This document shows, one piece after another, positions 47,700 through 57,650 of a DNA stretch of 61,783 bases. The notes under the pieces are model-generated. The model did not search any database, was not told the DNA's origin, and saw nothing but the letters and a program-made list of their open reading frames with translations. How positions within the stretch are numbered: the first letter of the stretch is position 1; each line of letters starts with the position of its first letter. Source of the DNA: Diatrype stigma. Lineage: Eukaryota; Ascomycota; Sordariomycetes; Xylariales; Diatrypaceae. The position numbers were made by a program, and so were the translations under genes. The DNA lies in NCBI GenBank assembly GCA_022225965.2, contig JAKJXP020000168.1, positions 1 through 61,783 on the forward strand. The letters are read 5' to 3'.

Positions 47700-48420
47700 G
47701 TTTATTTTTCGGGTTTTTTATTAGTGCTATTAAAAAGGTTATAAAGCGAAAATAATAATTAATAAAATAACGAAAATAATTAGCAGCGTTTACGAAATTA
47801 CGTATTTGCGTTATGGTTTCGGGCTTAGGTTAATTCCGAATAGCAGCAATTTTAATAAAATCGGCTTTAATTCCGTTCTTGGAAATCAAAAACCCTAAAA
47901 AGATTCCTTTGCGAATAAATATTAAAGATTTAATTATATTAATAACCATGCCGAAATTCGAAAGCCTTTTAAGGAATAGGATTATTCGTTTATAAAATTG
48001 CTTTCGAATATTTGCTTATACGGCTATATTATCGAATATGTCCGAAATAAACTCTCGAAAAGGCTTAAGAATTTTTTTTATTAACGTTTAAAACGTTACT
48101 AAAACATTACAAAAGCCGAAAAGCATAATTATCCATTCGTATAATTCGAATGAAATTACGAAAGCCGTTTTTTTTAATGTTTAATTCGTATATTTTAATC
48201 TGCTAAAAACCATTTTTAAAATCGATAAAATAGTATTATTAATAACTTATTACGTATTATATCTTATTTATTACGTTAAATAAAAGATATACGTTTTTTT
48301 TAAATTTGGCATTAAGTTTATAATAATCGTAATAAAACCGTTATATAACGAATGAATTATATTTATTAGGCTTCGTCGTTTAACCGGGGGCTTTTTTCGG
48401 AATTAATAATGCGAAAAAAC
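47700..48420 (-). pseudogene. Reverse transcriptase remnant of element A
   Basis: Reading the minus strand and ignoring stops gives the Ty3/gypsy RT block order. D-Y-Y-K-L-N-A stands for the CVDYRKLN box, F-I-D-F-K-N-G-F-x-Q-I for the iDikNaFWQI box, and F-G-H-I-R-x-Y-S for the YLDDI-YS box. L-G-F-L-I-S-K-N-G-I and A-A-N-Y-F-R-Y-F-I-N-Y-Y close the domain. Trp codons have become stops, as G-to-A changes do. Confidence 0.8.
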
Positions 48421-51001
48421 CCTAAAGGCTTATATTTTTGCGGATTATAACATTTAAATATGCCTTAACGAAATTCCTTATTGCTTTTATTTAAATTAGG
48501 CTATATTTTTACGGAAAAAATTTAATAAGGCGGCTATTTTTTATATCGATATAATAACGCGTTTTTATATTCGTTATAACCTTTTTCGGGGCAAGGCCGA
48601 TTATTTCGGGAAATTAATTGAAATAATTATTAAGAAAAGCTTTAATTTCGTTATTTAAAGATATATTCTTATGTTATTTCGGTTTTTGTTATTTCTTAAT
48701 GGAATAAATAAATTCCGTTATATAATTAATTTTTAAAAAAATTATCGAACGAATTATAGGCTTTTTTTTAAATGCGTTAAATATTATTGTTTTGTTTTTT
48801 TTTATATTGTTATAATATATTCCGAATTTATAAAATACGCTTTTGCCGAATATAAAGTTTTTAAGGAAAATTTCATTAAAAATCATTTCCGTTAATACCG
48901 TAAATTAAAACGTATTGCTTTTTAGTATTAAGAAATTCGCGATTATTAAGGCATTTTGTTGGATTTTCGGCCCGGTGCCTTTAATACCCTTTATTATAAA
49001 GGGTTTCGGAATTTTATACGTTTGGCCTTTGGTTGTTATAATTTCGATAATATATAAAGCAGTATAACCGTAATTTAAAAAAATTGCGAATTTATGTCCG
49101 TAATTCGTAATAGTTGCGAATAAGTTATGGTTTTTATTATAACCTTTACGAAATAACTTATTTTTACTTAATAGTGGTTTTTTGTTATTATATATTTTTA
49201 TCGTATATACTTAACGCTTTTAATTTTTATTTTCCATTTTTATTAATTTAATAAAATCGGCGAATTTTTAGTTAAAATCGCAATTAGGATTTTCGAATCT
49301 TTTCGCCGGATTTTTTTTATTGCCGTTGTTTTTATTGTTATTAATTATAAAATAAACCTTAATTCGTTCTTTGCCTTTGTTTTTTTAATTTTTTATTGCG
49401 GAACGGAATTTAATATATCGAAAGCTATTATTATTATTATTATATAACAAGCTTTTAAACGTTATTTTTTTTCCGGAAAATAATTAAGTGGCTTTAAAAA
49501 AGCGAGGTTTTTGTTTATAATTTTTTACTTAATGGCTTTGCTTTTTATAATTAAAATATTTATTATTTGCAGCTTTGGTTATATAGTTTTGTTTATTCGT
49601 TTTGTAAACGTTACGGTTTTCGTTACGAAAATCGGCGATAATATCGTTTCTACCTGCTATTAAAATTATAAATATAGCATTAATCGGTTCGATTTATGCA
49701 ATGCCGGATTTGGCTAAAGTGGCTTTGGAAATTAATAGATCATAAAATGATACTAACGACTTATAAAGCTTAATTAAAATTAACGGCGTATTATAAATTT
49801 TTTTTAATCGCTTGGCGTATAATATATACGGCTTGTTATGTAATTTTTTTAATAAGCTGGATATTATTTTATAATTGGAATTAATTATGGACCGCAATTT
49901 AAATATTCGGCAGGTTAATTTATAAAAAGTTTATAATAATTTCTTTAACTTAATAGCAATCGCGATTTTTTTGATTTATCCGGTAAAATGCTTTTTTTAT
50001 TTGCCGGATATAGTTTATTATATTTTTATCCTAATACGGAAGGAACGTAACGAATTAAATAATGATACTTTTTAAAATATAATGTTTATTAAAAATCCGG
50101 AAAACCGTTTTTAAAAAGGTTATTTAATTGGGATTACAATTATATATAAAGATTTCGATTTATTTAAAATTGCCCGAACATTTTAAAGCGATTCGTTTAA
50201 ATTATAGCTTATACGGAACGAGGGCTGATATAAATTTAATTTGGATTTTTCGTAGCTTATCGAAAATATTTAGGGCTGTTTATATAAAACGGAGATTAAT
50301 AAGAAAAATAATGCGATTTTTGGTTTCGTAATATACGAGATTTTTATTTTGGTTTTAAAAAATTGCTTCGAATTAAATTATTCGGACCCGTTTCTTTTAA
50401 ATTATACGATATTCGTATTGTTTCGTTAGGAATCGTTAAAGATTTAACTTTTTATTAATACGCTTATTATATCCGGTAAATGTTTTCGTTATATAAGGTA
50501 AGAAATAAATAGGCTCGTTTTTATCGGAATTAACTTCTTTAGCTTTAATAAGGCCTTTGTTTTTGTTTATATTTACTTCGATATTTTTGGAAATGTTTTA
50601 AGTAGGAGTATTTTTGAATGGGTTTTATACGTTTTTCGTAGCAAAATTTGCAATTGTTCTTAGTAATTCGTTTCGAAAATTATTAATATTTCCGTTAACG
50701 TCGTTTATTTTATTTTCTAAGTAATTCGCAAATTTATTAAAGCGATGATTGGTTTTTTTAATCGTAATCCTTTAGGCCCTTAGGTAATCGATTTTAATAA
50801 GATTAATTTAACTTATTAATAAGGCAGCAAAAGAATCGGTAATTGGATTGCCGGTTATTTCGTTTTCGGATAATATCGTAAGCTTCGCTTAATGAAATGC
50901 GAAAGATAAAAGATAAAGTAATAAAGTAATAAAGTAATAAAGTAATAAAAAGAAAGTTATTATTTTTAATTAAATAATATAAACTTATAAAAATAATTAT
51001 T

Positions 51002-51241
51002 TATACGTATTATAATTAATTCCAATTACTTAATTATTATTAATCTAGTTAAGTATTAAATCCTTAAAATTTTTGTTATAATTATTATTTAAAGAAAAAA
51101 AAGAAAAAAGAAAACAAAAGATTTCCTAATTTATATTTAAATATAATACAGTTATAAAAGTAAATTCCTTAGGAATTTACTTCCTATTATTTAATCAGCC
51201 GAATGCCTTAGCCTTGGCATTCACTGCCTTAGGGATCCACA
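51002..51241 (-). repeat. 5' LTR of element A
   Basis: Right-hand copy of the LTR. It is less mutated at its outer end (GCCTTGGCATTCACTGCCTTAG versus the T-rich left copy) and ends GGATCCACA. On the minus strand it would begin TGTGGATCC. Confidence 0.85.
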
Positions 51242-52050
51242 TCAGTGGCTCATGTGATGCGGTCCCAATGGGGTTCTAAGAAAGAAATGGAATTGTAGTA
51301 TTAAGGATGATGAAGAAGCTACCCTAGGTGGAGGAAAGAAAGAGAGCCCATATAGGCCATAGGCCCAATGGGCCTACGCACGGACCACCTAGCCAATGGC
51401 TAGGAGGAAGTACGTATCTTTCTTATCCTTATTTATTTAGCTATTTCCTTATCGATAAAATCCCTATCGAACTTCGTATTAAAATGCCGGGCCAAAAAAA
51501 AAAGCCTTATTAACCTTAATAAATAAATATACAAAAAATATATGCGGGCTAAGTATTTTTTTTTAAGCGACGACTTTTCTTAAAAGCGGAAATCTTAAAA
51601 AAAAGTCGTCCTTTTTTGCGTTACTAGTATTTATTAATTAATTTCTTTAAATAACGTAATTATCGTTTTATTTTTCATATATTATTTTCGTAACTATAAC
51701 CCTTTTACTTAATTAAATAATCGAATCCGTTTTTCTTGCGATTTAATCGATAATTAACGATAATTTCTATCTCGTATACGTCGCTTTACTCGTTATTGCT
51801 ATTTTAATCTGCTTCGACGGGTTTAAATAAAAAAGCTTATCGGTTAAAAAGGTCTTATTCTTCTTATTTAATACTTAAATGGATTATAAAAATAACCGAA
51901 TAAATACCGAAGTTAACAGGAAGGTCCAATTTATAAACTAATCGATCGATTCGTGCCTAAGTGTTAACGTAGATTTAAGCTTGCTTATATCGTAATAAAA
52001 CGAAGGGTTATTGTGTCGCTTTTTTTTTTATGGGAGTTGGGTGGAGTCGG
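51242..52050. other. Mixed stretch between element A and the GC island
   Basis: 51242-51420 is ordinary, non-RIPped sequence with GGCCATAGGCCCAATGGGCC-type inverted motifs. 51420-52020 is AT-rich and stop-riddled on both strands. A frame beginning MPGQKKKPY on plus near 51483 stops at once, and I cannot assign it to a family. Confidence 0.45.
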
Positions 52051-52259
52051 CTGTCCCAAATAGGAAAGTAACTTAATATGCGCATAGCGGCCCGTGTACG
52101 CCTAAAGCGGCTAGTGCCGGTGCGGGCTAGGCTTTAACGGGCTAGCTTAGCGTCTGCTTTAAGCTGTAAATGGCCCGCGCTAGGCCCAATACGGCTAGCC
52201 TATGGCTCAATCCAAACCGTAAATGGCTAGCTTCTGGCGTAGTGCCACTTAATTGGAGC

Positions 52260-52780
52260 TGGCCCTGCTGCTACCTACCTACCTGCTGCAATCCTAGCCC
52301 GCTGATTGGGTGCATTCTCAGTTTATGTGGGTCATCGACCTGTAATTGCTGCCACCTACCTGCTGCTACCTACCTACCTGCTGCCACCTATTTACCTATT
52401 GCCACTTACCTACCTGCTGCCACTTACTTACCTGCTGTTACCTACCTACCTGCTGCAATCCTAGCCCGCTAATTGGGTGCATCCTTTATTTATATGGGTC
52501 GCCGACCTGGAATTGCTGGCATTTACAATTGCACCTGCAATTGTACCTGTAATTGCACCTACTATTGCACCTGACTGTTGCAAGCCACCTAGCTTACGTA
52601 AGCGGCCGAACTGCTGCTGCCACCTACCTACCTACCTGCTGCCACCTACCTACCTACTGCCACTTACCTGCTGCCACCTACCTACCTGCTGCCACCTACC
52701 TACCTGCTGCAATACTGGCCCGCTAATTGGGTGCATTCTTAGTTTATGTGGGTCGCCGACCTGTAATTGCTGCCACTTAT
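52260..52780 (+). repeat. Left minisatellite block with three interspersed units
   Basis: 18-nt-like CTGCTGCCACCTACCTAC units alternate with three copies of a longer unit (near 52282, 52451 and 52696) containing GCCCGCTAATTGGGTGCAT and GGGTCGCCGACCTG. The spacing of the long unit is about 170 and 245 nt. Confidence 0.85.
52592..52603. repeat. GCTTACGTAAGC palindrome, copy 1
   Basis: Perfect 12-nt palindrome. Further exact copies are at 54109, 54360 and 54766, with a partial copy (ATTACGTAAGC) near 52843. The copies sit next to CACCTAG or CTAAG motifs. Confidence 0.9.
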
Positions 52781-53160
52781 AATTGCACCTACTGTTGCAC
52801 CTACTATTGCAAGCCACTTAGCGGATGGTAGCCACCTAGCGAATTACGTAAGCTAAGTGGCTGCCACCAGCTAGGGGCTTGCAACAGCTAGGGGGCTTGC
52901 AACAGCTAAGTGCCATAGCGGGACCTGCAGACTTCAATAAACGGTTGTTCAACAGTTTGATAGCGCTCTATGGTCAATCTACAGTTTAAAGGGCTTAAAC
53001 GTCGGAATCCACCAACGCTGGCTATTTCAAATGGTTTAGTGCGTTCAAACGTTTAAATCACTTAAACGCTTAGGAAATTTCCAACTCCAATTGCCCATAC
53101 CTACCTACCCACCTACCTATAAGCTGCCCATACCTACCTACAACCAACTAACCAACCAAC

Positions 53161-53252
53161 CTACCTACCTACCTACCTACCTACCTACCTACCTACCTAC
53201 CTACCTACCTACCTACCTACCTACCTACCTACCTACCTACCTACCTACCTAC
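53161..53252. repeat. (CTAC)n microsatellite at the island centre
   Basis: About 23 tandem CTAC units near the centre of the inverted-repeat island, the largest perfect tetranucleotide array in the window. Confidence 0.95.
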
Positions 53253-53839
53253 TTACAACCTGCTGCCCATACTGTTTATTTGGAAAGTACAACGGAAACA
53301 ATAACACCTAGTATATATAAGCAAATACTGCAATTGCAATTACTTTAATTAATAGATAGCCCAGCTGCTTAGCTGTAAAGTAATACAATTCATTTCATAC
53401 GTAATGCCTTTATTCTCCAAGTGTGACTGTTCGATTCTTACGTAATGCAATATATTAAGTAAGTATGTAATACCTAGGTATGTATATTCCAATGAACTGT
53501 ACTATTCATTACTACCTACCTGGGTAGTAATAGGATAGTACAATTTATCGCTTTTGGCTGCAGCCAACTAGAGTTTTAACGTTTAAATGCGTTTTAACGT
53601 TTAAATTGTTCCAACGCTGGAAATTCCGCTAACCGTCGCTTAAGAGTTTCTTAAGGTTTAACGCTTAAAACTTGCTAACTGTTAATTAACGGTTTAAATC
53701 GCGTTTATTAAACCCTGCGGGTCCCGGTATGGTGGCTTGCAACAATAGGTGCAGTTGTAGGTGCCAGCAGCTACTAGTATTAATATAGATAGGTGACCCA
53801 TATATATAGAGAATGCATCCAATCGGAGGGCTAGGACTT

Positions 53840-54060
53840 GCAGCTAGGTGCAACAGGTAGGTAAATGGCAGCAGGTAGGTAGGTGGCAGCAGGTAAGTAG
53901 GTGGCAGCAGGTAGGTAGGTAGCAGCAGGTAAGTAGGTGGCAGCAGGTAGGTAAGTGGCAGCTGGTAGGTAGGTGGCAGCAGGTAGGTAGGTGGCAGCAG
54001 GTAGGTAGGTGGCAGCAGGTAGGTAAGTGGCAGCTGATAAGTAGGTGGCAGTAAGTAAGT
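53840..54060 (-). repeat. Right minisatellite block 1 (inverted orientation)
   Basis: Tandem GGTAGGTAGGTGGCAGCA units, the reverse complement of the left block's unit, about eleven copies with small variants (AAGTAGG, GTAAGTGG). Confidence 0.85.
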
Positions 54061-54209
54061 GGCTTATAACAGCTAAGTGAAAGCCACTTAGCTGGTATAA
54101 GGCACCTAGCTTACGTAAGCCACCTAGGCTGTAAGGGCCATGATTGGATGTATTATACGGAATTACGGGTCCAGGTACGTAAGCTGTGGGCTGCAATTGG
54201 GTGCATCGT

Positions 54210-54330
54210 ACGGAATTACGGGTCTGCCGGAGTGAAAAAGCCCCCCTTCCCCCCCCCGAAGGAGGGGGGGAGGGGGGGCCGTTGGCAACTGGCACTGGAA
54301 GCTTTTGGGTACCTGGCACCTGGCGCTATA
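54210..54330 (+). repeat. Duplicated C-tract/G-tract hairpin module, copy 1
   Basis: Contains CGGAATTACGGGTCTGCCGG, then a C-rich run, GAAGG, a G-rich run (hairpin about 54241-54280), then GCCGTTGGCAACTGGCACTG. The copy at 54813-54930 is nearly identical. Confidence 0.85.
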
Positions 54331-54359
54331 GGTAGGTAGGTGGCAGCAGCAGCTAGGCT

Positions 54360-54371
54360 GCTTACGTAAGC
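54360..54371. repeat. GCTTACGTAAGC palindrome, copy 3
   Basis: Exact copy, between the first hairpin module and the second minisatellite block. Copy 2 is at 54109-54120 and copy 4 at 54766-54777. Confidence 0.9.
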
Positions 54372-54536
54372 TAAAGGGCTTGTAACAGCTAGGGGGCTTG
54401 CAACAGCTAGGTGGTTTGGAACAGCTAGGTGTAATTACAGCTAGGTGCAATTGTAGGTGCCAGCAGCTATTAGTATTAATACAGGTAGGTGACCCATATA
54501 ACTAGAGGATGCACCCAATCGGAGGGCTCGAACTGT

Positions 54537-54755
54537 GGCAGCAAGTAGGTGGCAACAGGTAGGTAGGTGGCAGCAGGTAGGTAAATGGCAGTAGGTAGGT
54601 GGCAATAGGTAGGTAGGTAGCAGCAGGTAGGTAGGTGGCAGCATGTAAGTAAGTGGCAGTAGGTAAGTAAGTGGCAGCAGGTAGGTAGGTGGCAGCAGGT
54701 AGGTAAGTGGCAGTAGGTAGGTGGCAGCAGGTAGGTGGCAGTAGGTAGGTGGTAT
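54537..54755 (-). repeat. Right minisatellite block 2 (inverted orientation)
   Basis: Second GGTAGGTAGGTGGCAGCA array, preceded at 54486-54548 by a reverse-complement copy of the long unit (GATGCACCCAATCGGAGGGC). Confidence 0.85.
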
Positions 54756-54812
54756 AAGGCACCTAGCTTACGTAAGCCACCTAGGCTGTAAGGGCCGTGA
54801 TTGGGTGTATTA

Positions 54813-54930
54813 TACGGAATTACGGGTCTGCCGGAATGGAAAAGCCCCCCCTCCCCCCCCCGAAGGAGGGGGGGAGGGGGGGCCGTTGGCAACTGGCACT
54901 GGAAGCTTTTGGGCACCTGGCACCTGACGA
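54813..54930 (+). repeat. Duplicated C-tract/G-tract hairpin module, copy 2
   Basis: Second copy of the module at 54210-54330, with the C/G hairpin at about 54845-54883 and the same TGGAAGCTTTTGGG-CACCTGGCACCTG flank. The two copies differ at only a few bases. Confidence 0.85.
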
Positions 54931-55749
54931 TGCGAAGCTTCTGCGCACCTGCAGCTAGCTAATACTAGAAGCTGTACGCACTGACCACCTAAAGCTGGCA
55001 TTTAACACTTGGGCTCTTGTGCTCCTCCGGATCGGGGGGGCCTCACGTTTTTTAACTTTCCAAAAACCAGTTCGCTGTTAAGAATATTTCCTAAAAGGCT
55101 TTTTAAGTAAGTAATATCCGTCGTATAATTTTAGATACACCTTATCGTTCTTAACGAATTCCATTTTCCGATGCTAATTGTTATAAATTCTTTTTACTTT
55201 AATAATAACAAAATCCATTACCAATTAAGCGTTTCTTTAAATATATTCTCTTAAAAAACAAATATTTAAAAAGGACGTCGTATTTTTATTCGTTAATACA
55301 TCCAAGGATCCAAATAATTTAAATCCAAATAATTATTCGTAAAAAATAAATTGGATAATCTTTAAATATGCGTTATTTAGGTTTTATTATAAAACGGGAA
55401 ATAAATCCATTCAATTAAATTCTGGATGCATAAAATAATAATATCGAATGGCAATTTTTATCGTTTAATTCTTACGTTCCGATAATTCATTTCTTTAAAA
55501 ATAATAAGTTATAATTATAAGTAGCCTAATTTTTAGGGCTTTTTACATTCCTTTCCAAAATTTTAACGTAAACTTTTTGTTTCGGTTACATATAATGCCT
55601 TTTAAAATATCCCAATTTAAAAATAAAAGCACCTTAATAAAGGCAATTGCTTAATTTTTAGCTATATATTGCTTATTTCCTAATATTAATATAATACGTT
55701 TTAAAATTATATACGATACCGTTATTAAGGCGTTATATATATTATAATA

Positions 55750-56300
55750 TTCCTTTAATTTATTAAGTTATTAGGGAATTCCTTTAAATGGCACTTTAAA
55801 TAATCCAACGATAAAATCCATAACTATGGTTCTTATTAATAACGGATCTTTAAAACGAATAGGTTAATAATTGCCAAAAAGCTTTTATCGATTGGTTTGG
55901 TTTATTTAACATGTTAGGCAATATTTAATATATTTCTTAACGTATTTCGTTTTATTCTTAATAGCTATTGTATTTAATTCTTTTAATATTCGTTTTATAT
56001 CGAAATAATACTTATTATCGTAAGCCATTTCGAAAATGTCTTTAAATAGGTTTCGGAATACGTAAAGTTTTCTTTCGTATTATCGATTAACGTTATAAAT
56101 TAAGCCGTTAATTAATTTAAATAAATAACCGGCTCGAAAAAAATAACCTGCAACGATTTCGTTGCAATCCGTACGTATATTTATTAAAATCTTCGAATAT
56201 CGAGAATTTAAATCGTATTCTTTAATAAACCTTGTTTTCATTTTGTTATTTATAAAAACTTCGCTTATAAACCAAATAATATTTAAAATAACTGGTTTAT
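55750..56300 (-). pseudogene. Integrase remnant of element B
   Basis: The stop-interrupted minus-strand reading shows a C-x2-C pair (Y-C-L-T-C) ending an H2C2 zinc finger, N-Q-T-N-R, and M-D-F-I with the first catalytic Asp of the DDE core. The second half of the core is not resolved by eye. Confidence 0.65.
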
Positions 56301-56999
56301 TAAACCTTTTAATCTTGCCTGGATCTAAAAAATCCTCGATATTTTATATAGCTTTTAAGCGGCTTAAAGCGTTAAGAACTAGATTTAATCGTTTAGGTAA
56401 ATAATAAACCTATAATTAATATTATAATAAGTATATAAAAAAATTAATTAATTATTTATTTTCTTTATCGGTACCGGTTGTATTTAATGCCGTTTATTTA
56501 ACGATACCTTTTATGGCTAAATAATTTATTAAAATTACTACTGGTTTTTTTATTAACTAAATCATTATTTTAAGCTTTTTGGCTGCCTATACCAAACAAA
56601 TAATCTTCAATTTAAATGAATCGTATTTAATTTCCGCCGATAATAAATAGCGGCTTAAATACATAATCGACTAAACCTTATTTCCAGATATAGCCTGCCC
56701 TAAAACCCATATATATTCGGGAATTATATAAAAAACCATAACTCCAAAACCTTTCTTAAGCGAGCCGTTTATTTATAAAAACAGCTTCCGGTTTGGGTCT
56801 TAATGGTATAAAATAATTTCGTTATAAATCAATTCTTAAATAGCACGGAACGATTCTTTTTTTGTTTTTGTCGGTTCGTAAAAGATTAATCTTATATAAG
56901 CCTGTTTTTTTTTAATATTACTAATTACGACTTTGCCGGCTTTTTTTCCTTATGTAAGTAAGATTGTTTTGTATTTTTGCAATAGCTTTGCATATTAAG

Positions 57000-57650
57000 C
57001 ATAATATAAAAGAAAATGCCGGAAAAATCCACTTAAACCCAAGTATTGCTTTAATGCTTTTAATTATTTAAGGAATTTAAGATTCTTAAATGCCTTAAAG
57101 CGTTCCGTTATTATAAACATTCCCAATGCGTTTATACGAAAACCGAAAAGTTCTATTAAAAGGTACCTAACGAAAAATTTCTTTAAGAAAATCGTAACTC
57201 CTTTTTTTACGAATAGTTAAAAAACTTCTTCGAAATAACGTAAATAATTATTAGCTATATTAGAAAATACGATAATGTTATTTATAAAGGCTCGATAAAA
57301 TCCTAAATAATTTTAAAAAAATTTATTCATAAAGCGTTAAGCATAAGCCGGAAAATTACAAAAGTCCATTAAAACGATTATAAATCTTTTTATTTTCCGT
57401 AAATTAATTATAATAAAGCAATTTCGATAATTAAGGTATATTACGAATTAATAAAAAAAAACGTTGCATTAATAACCGAAATATAATATTTCTTACGTAT
57501 AAAGGATATTACGTCCGTTTAAAGTAATAAAAGATAATTGTCCGGTATTGCGATTTTATTTAATAAACGGAGATCGACCATAACTCGTTCTTTTTTAATC
57601 CCATAAACGTATTTCCAAACGACGAAAACGGAATGGATAAAGAGTATCGA
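57000..57650 (-). pseudogene. Reverse transcriptase remnant of element B
   Basis: Minus strand from 57.6 kb leftward: K-K-E-R-V-M-V-D-L-R-L-L-N-K, I-P-D-N-Y, S-V-I-N-A-T-F-F, L-M-D-F-C-N-F-P-A-Y-A, then F-I-N-N-I-I-V-F-S (degraded catalytic box) and L-F-G-F-R-I-N-A-L-G-M. It differs clearly from element A's RT, so this is a separate family. Confidence 0.75.

Larger units (their letters stand above)
45535..51241 (-). mobile_element. RIP-degraded Ty3/gypsy LTR retrotransposon (element A)
   Basis: About 5.7 kb, bounded by two direct LTRs of about 240 bp and transcribed leftward. A polypurine tract (GGAAAAAGGGAA on minus) sits directly inside the left, 3', LTR. The minus strand at 47.7-48.4 kb reads as a stop-riddled Ty3-type reverse transcriptase. 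In order are a D-Y-Y-K-L-N-A block, F-I-D-F-K-N-G-F-x-Q-I-K-I, a degraded YxDD box in the stretch ending F-G-H-I-R-x-Y-S-R-I, F-L-G-F-L-I-S-K-N-G-I, and A-A-N-Y-F-R-Y-F-I. C-to-T and G-to-A changes have destroyed every long frame. Gag lies to the right and RNase H/integrase to the left by family order; I could not resolve them. It cannot be autonomous. Confidence 0.85.
52051..55050. repeat. GC-balanced inverted-repeat minisatellite island (foldback-like)
   Basis: A 3-kb island of near-normal base composition inside AT-rich DNA. The left half (52.28-52.95 kb) and right half (53.70-54.80 kb) carry the same modules in opposite orientation. CCTGCTGCCACCTACCTA minisatellites on the left appear as GGTAGGTAGGTGGCAGCA on the right. 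A unit with CCTAGCCCGCTGATTGGGTG on the left has reverse-complement copies at 53.79-53.86 and 54.49-54.55 kb. GGGACCTGCAG...AATAAACG near 52920-52945 matches the reverse complement of 53703-53727. The centre holds a (CTAC)23 array. No credible gene is present; the ORFs are repeats of Thr-Tyr-Leu-Pro-Ala-Ala made by the satellite. Confidence 0.7.

Noticed and set aside
51483..52020. Possible pogo/Fot1 transposase start (MPGQKKK)
   Set aside because: The frame stops after a few codons and later segments show no convincing transposase motifs.
53840..54755. CRISPR-like regular spacing in the repeat blocks
   Set aside because: Units are contiguous tandem repeats without unique spacers, in a eukaryotic sequence.
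52170..54916. Thr-Tyr-Leu-Pro-Ala-Ala repeat ORFs
   Set aside because: Produced by the 18-nt-like minisatellite, in opposite strands in the two arms; no start context or non-repeat domain.
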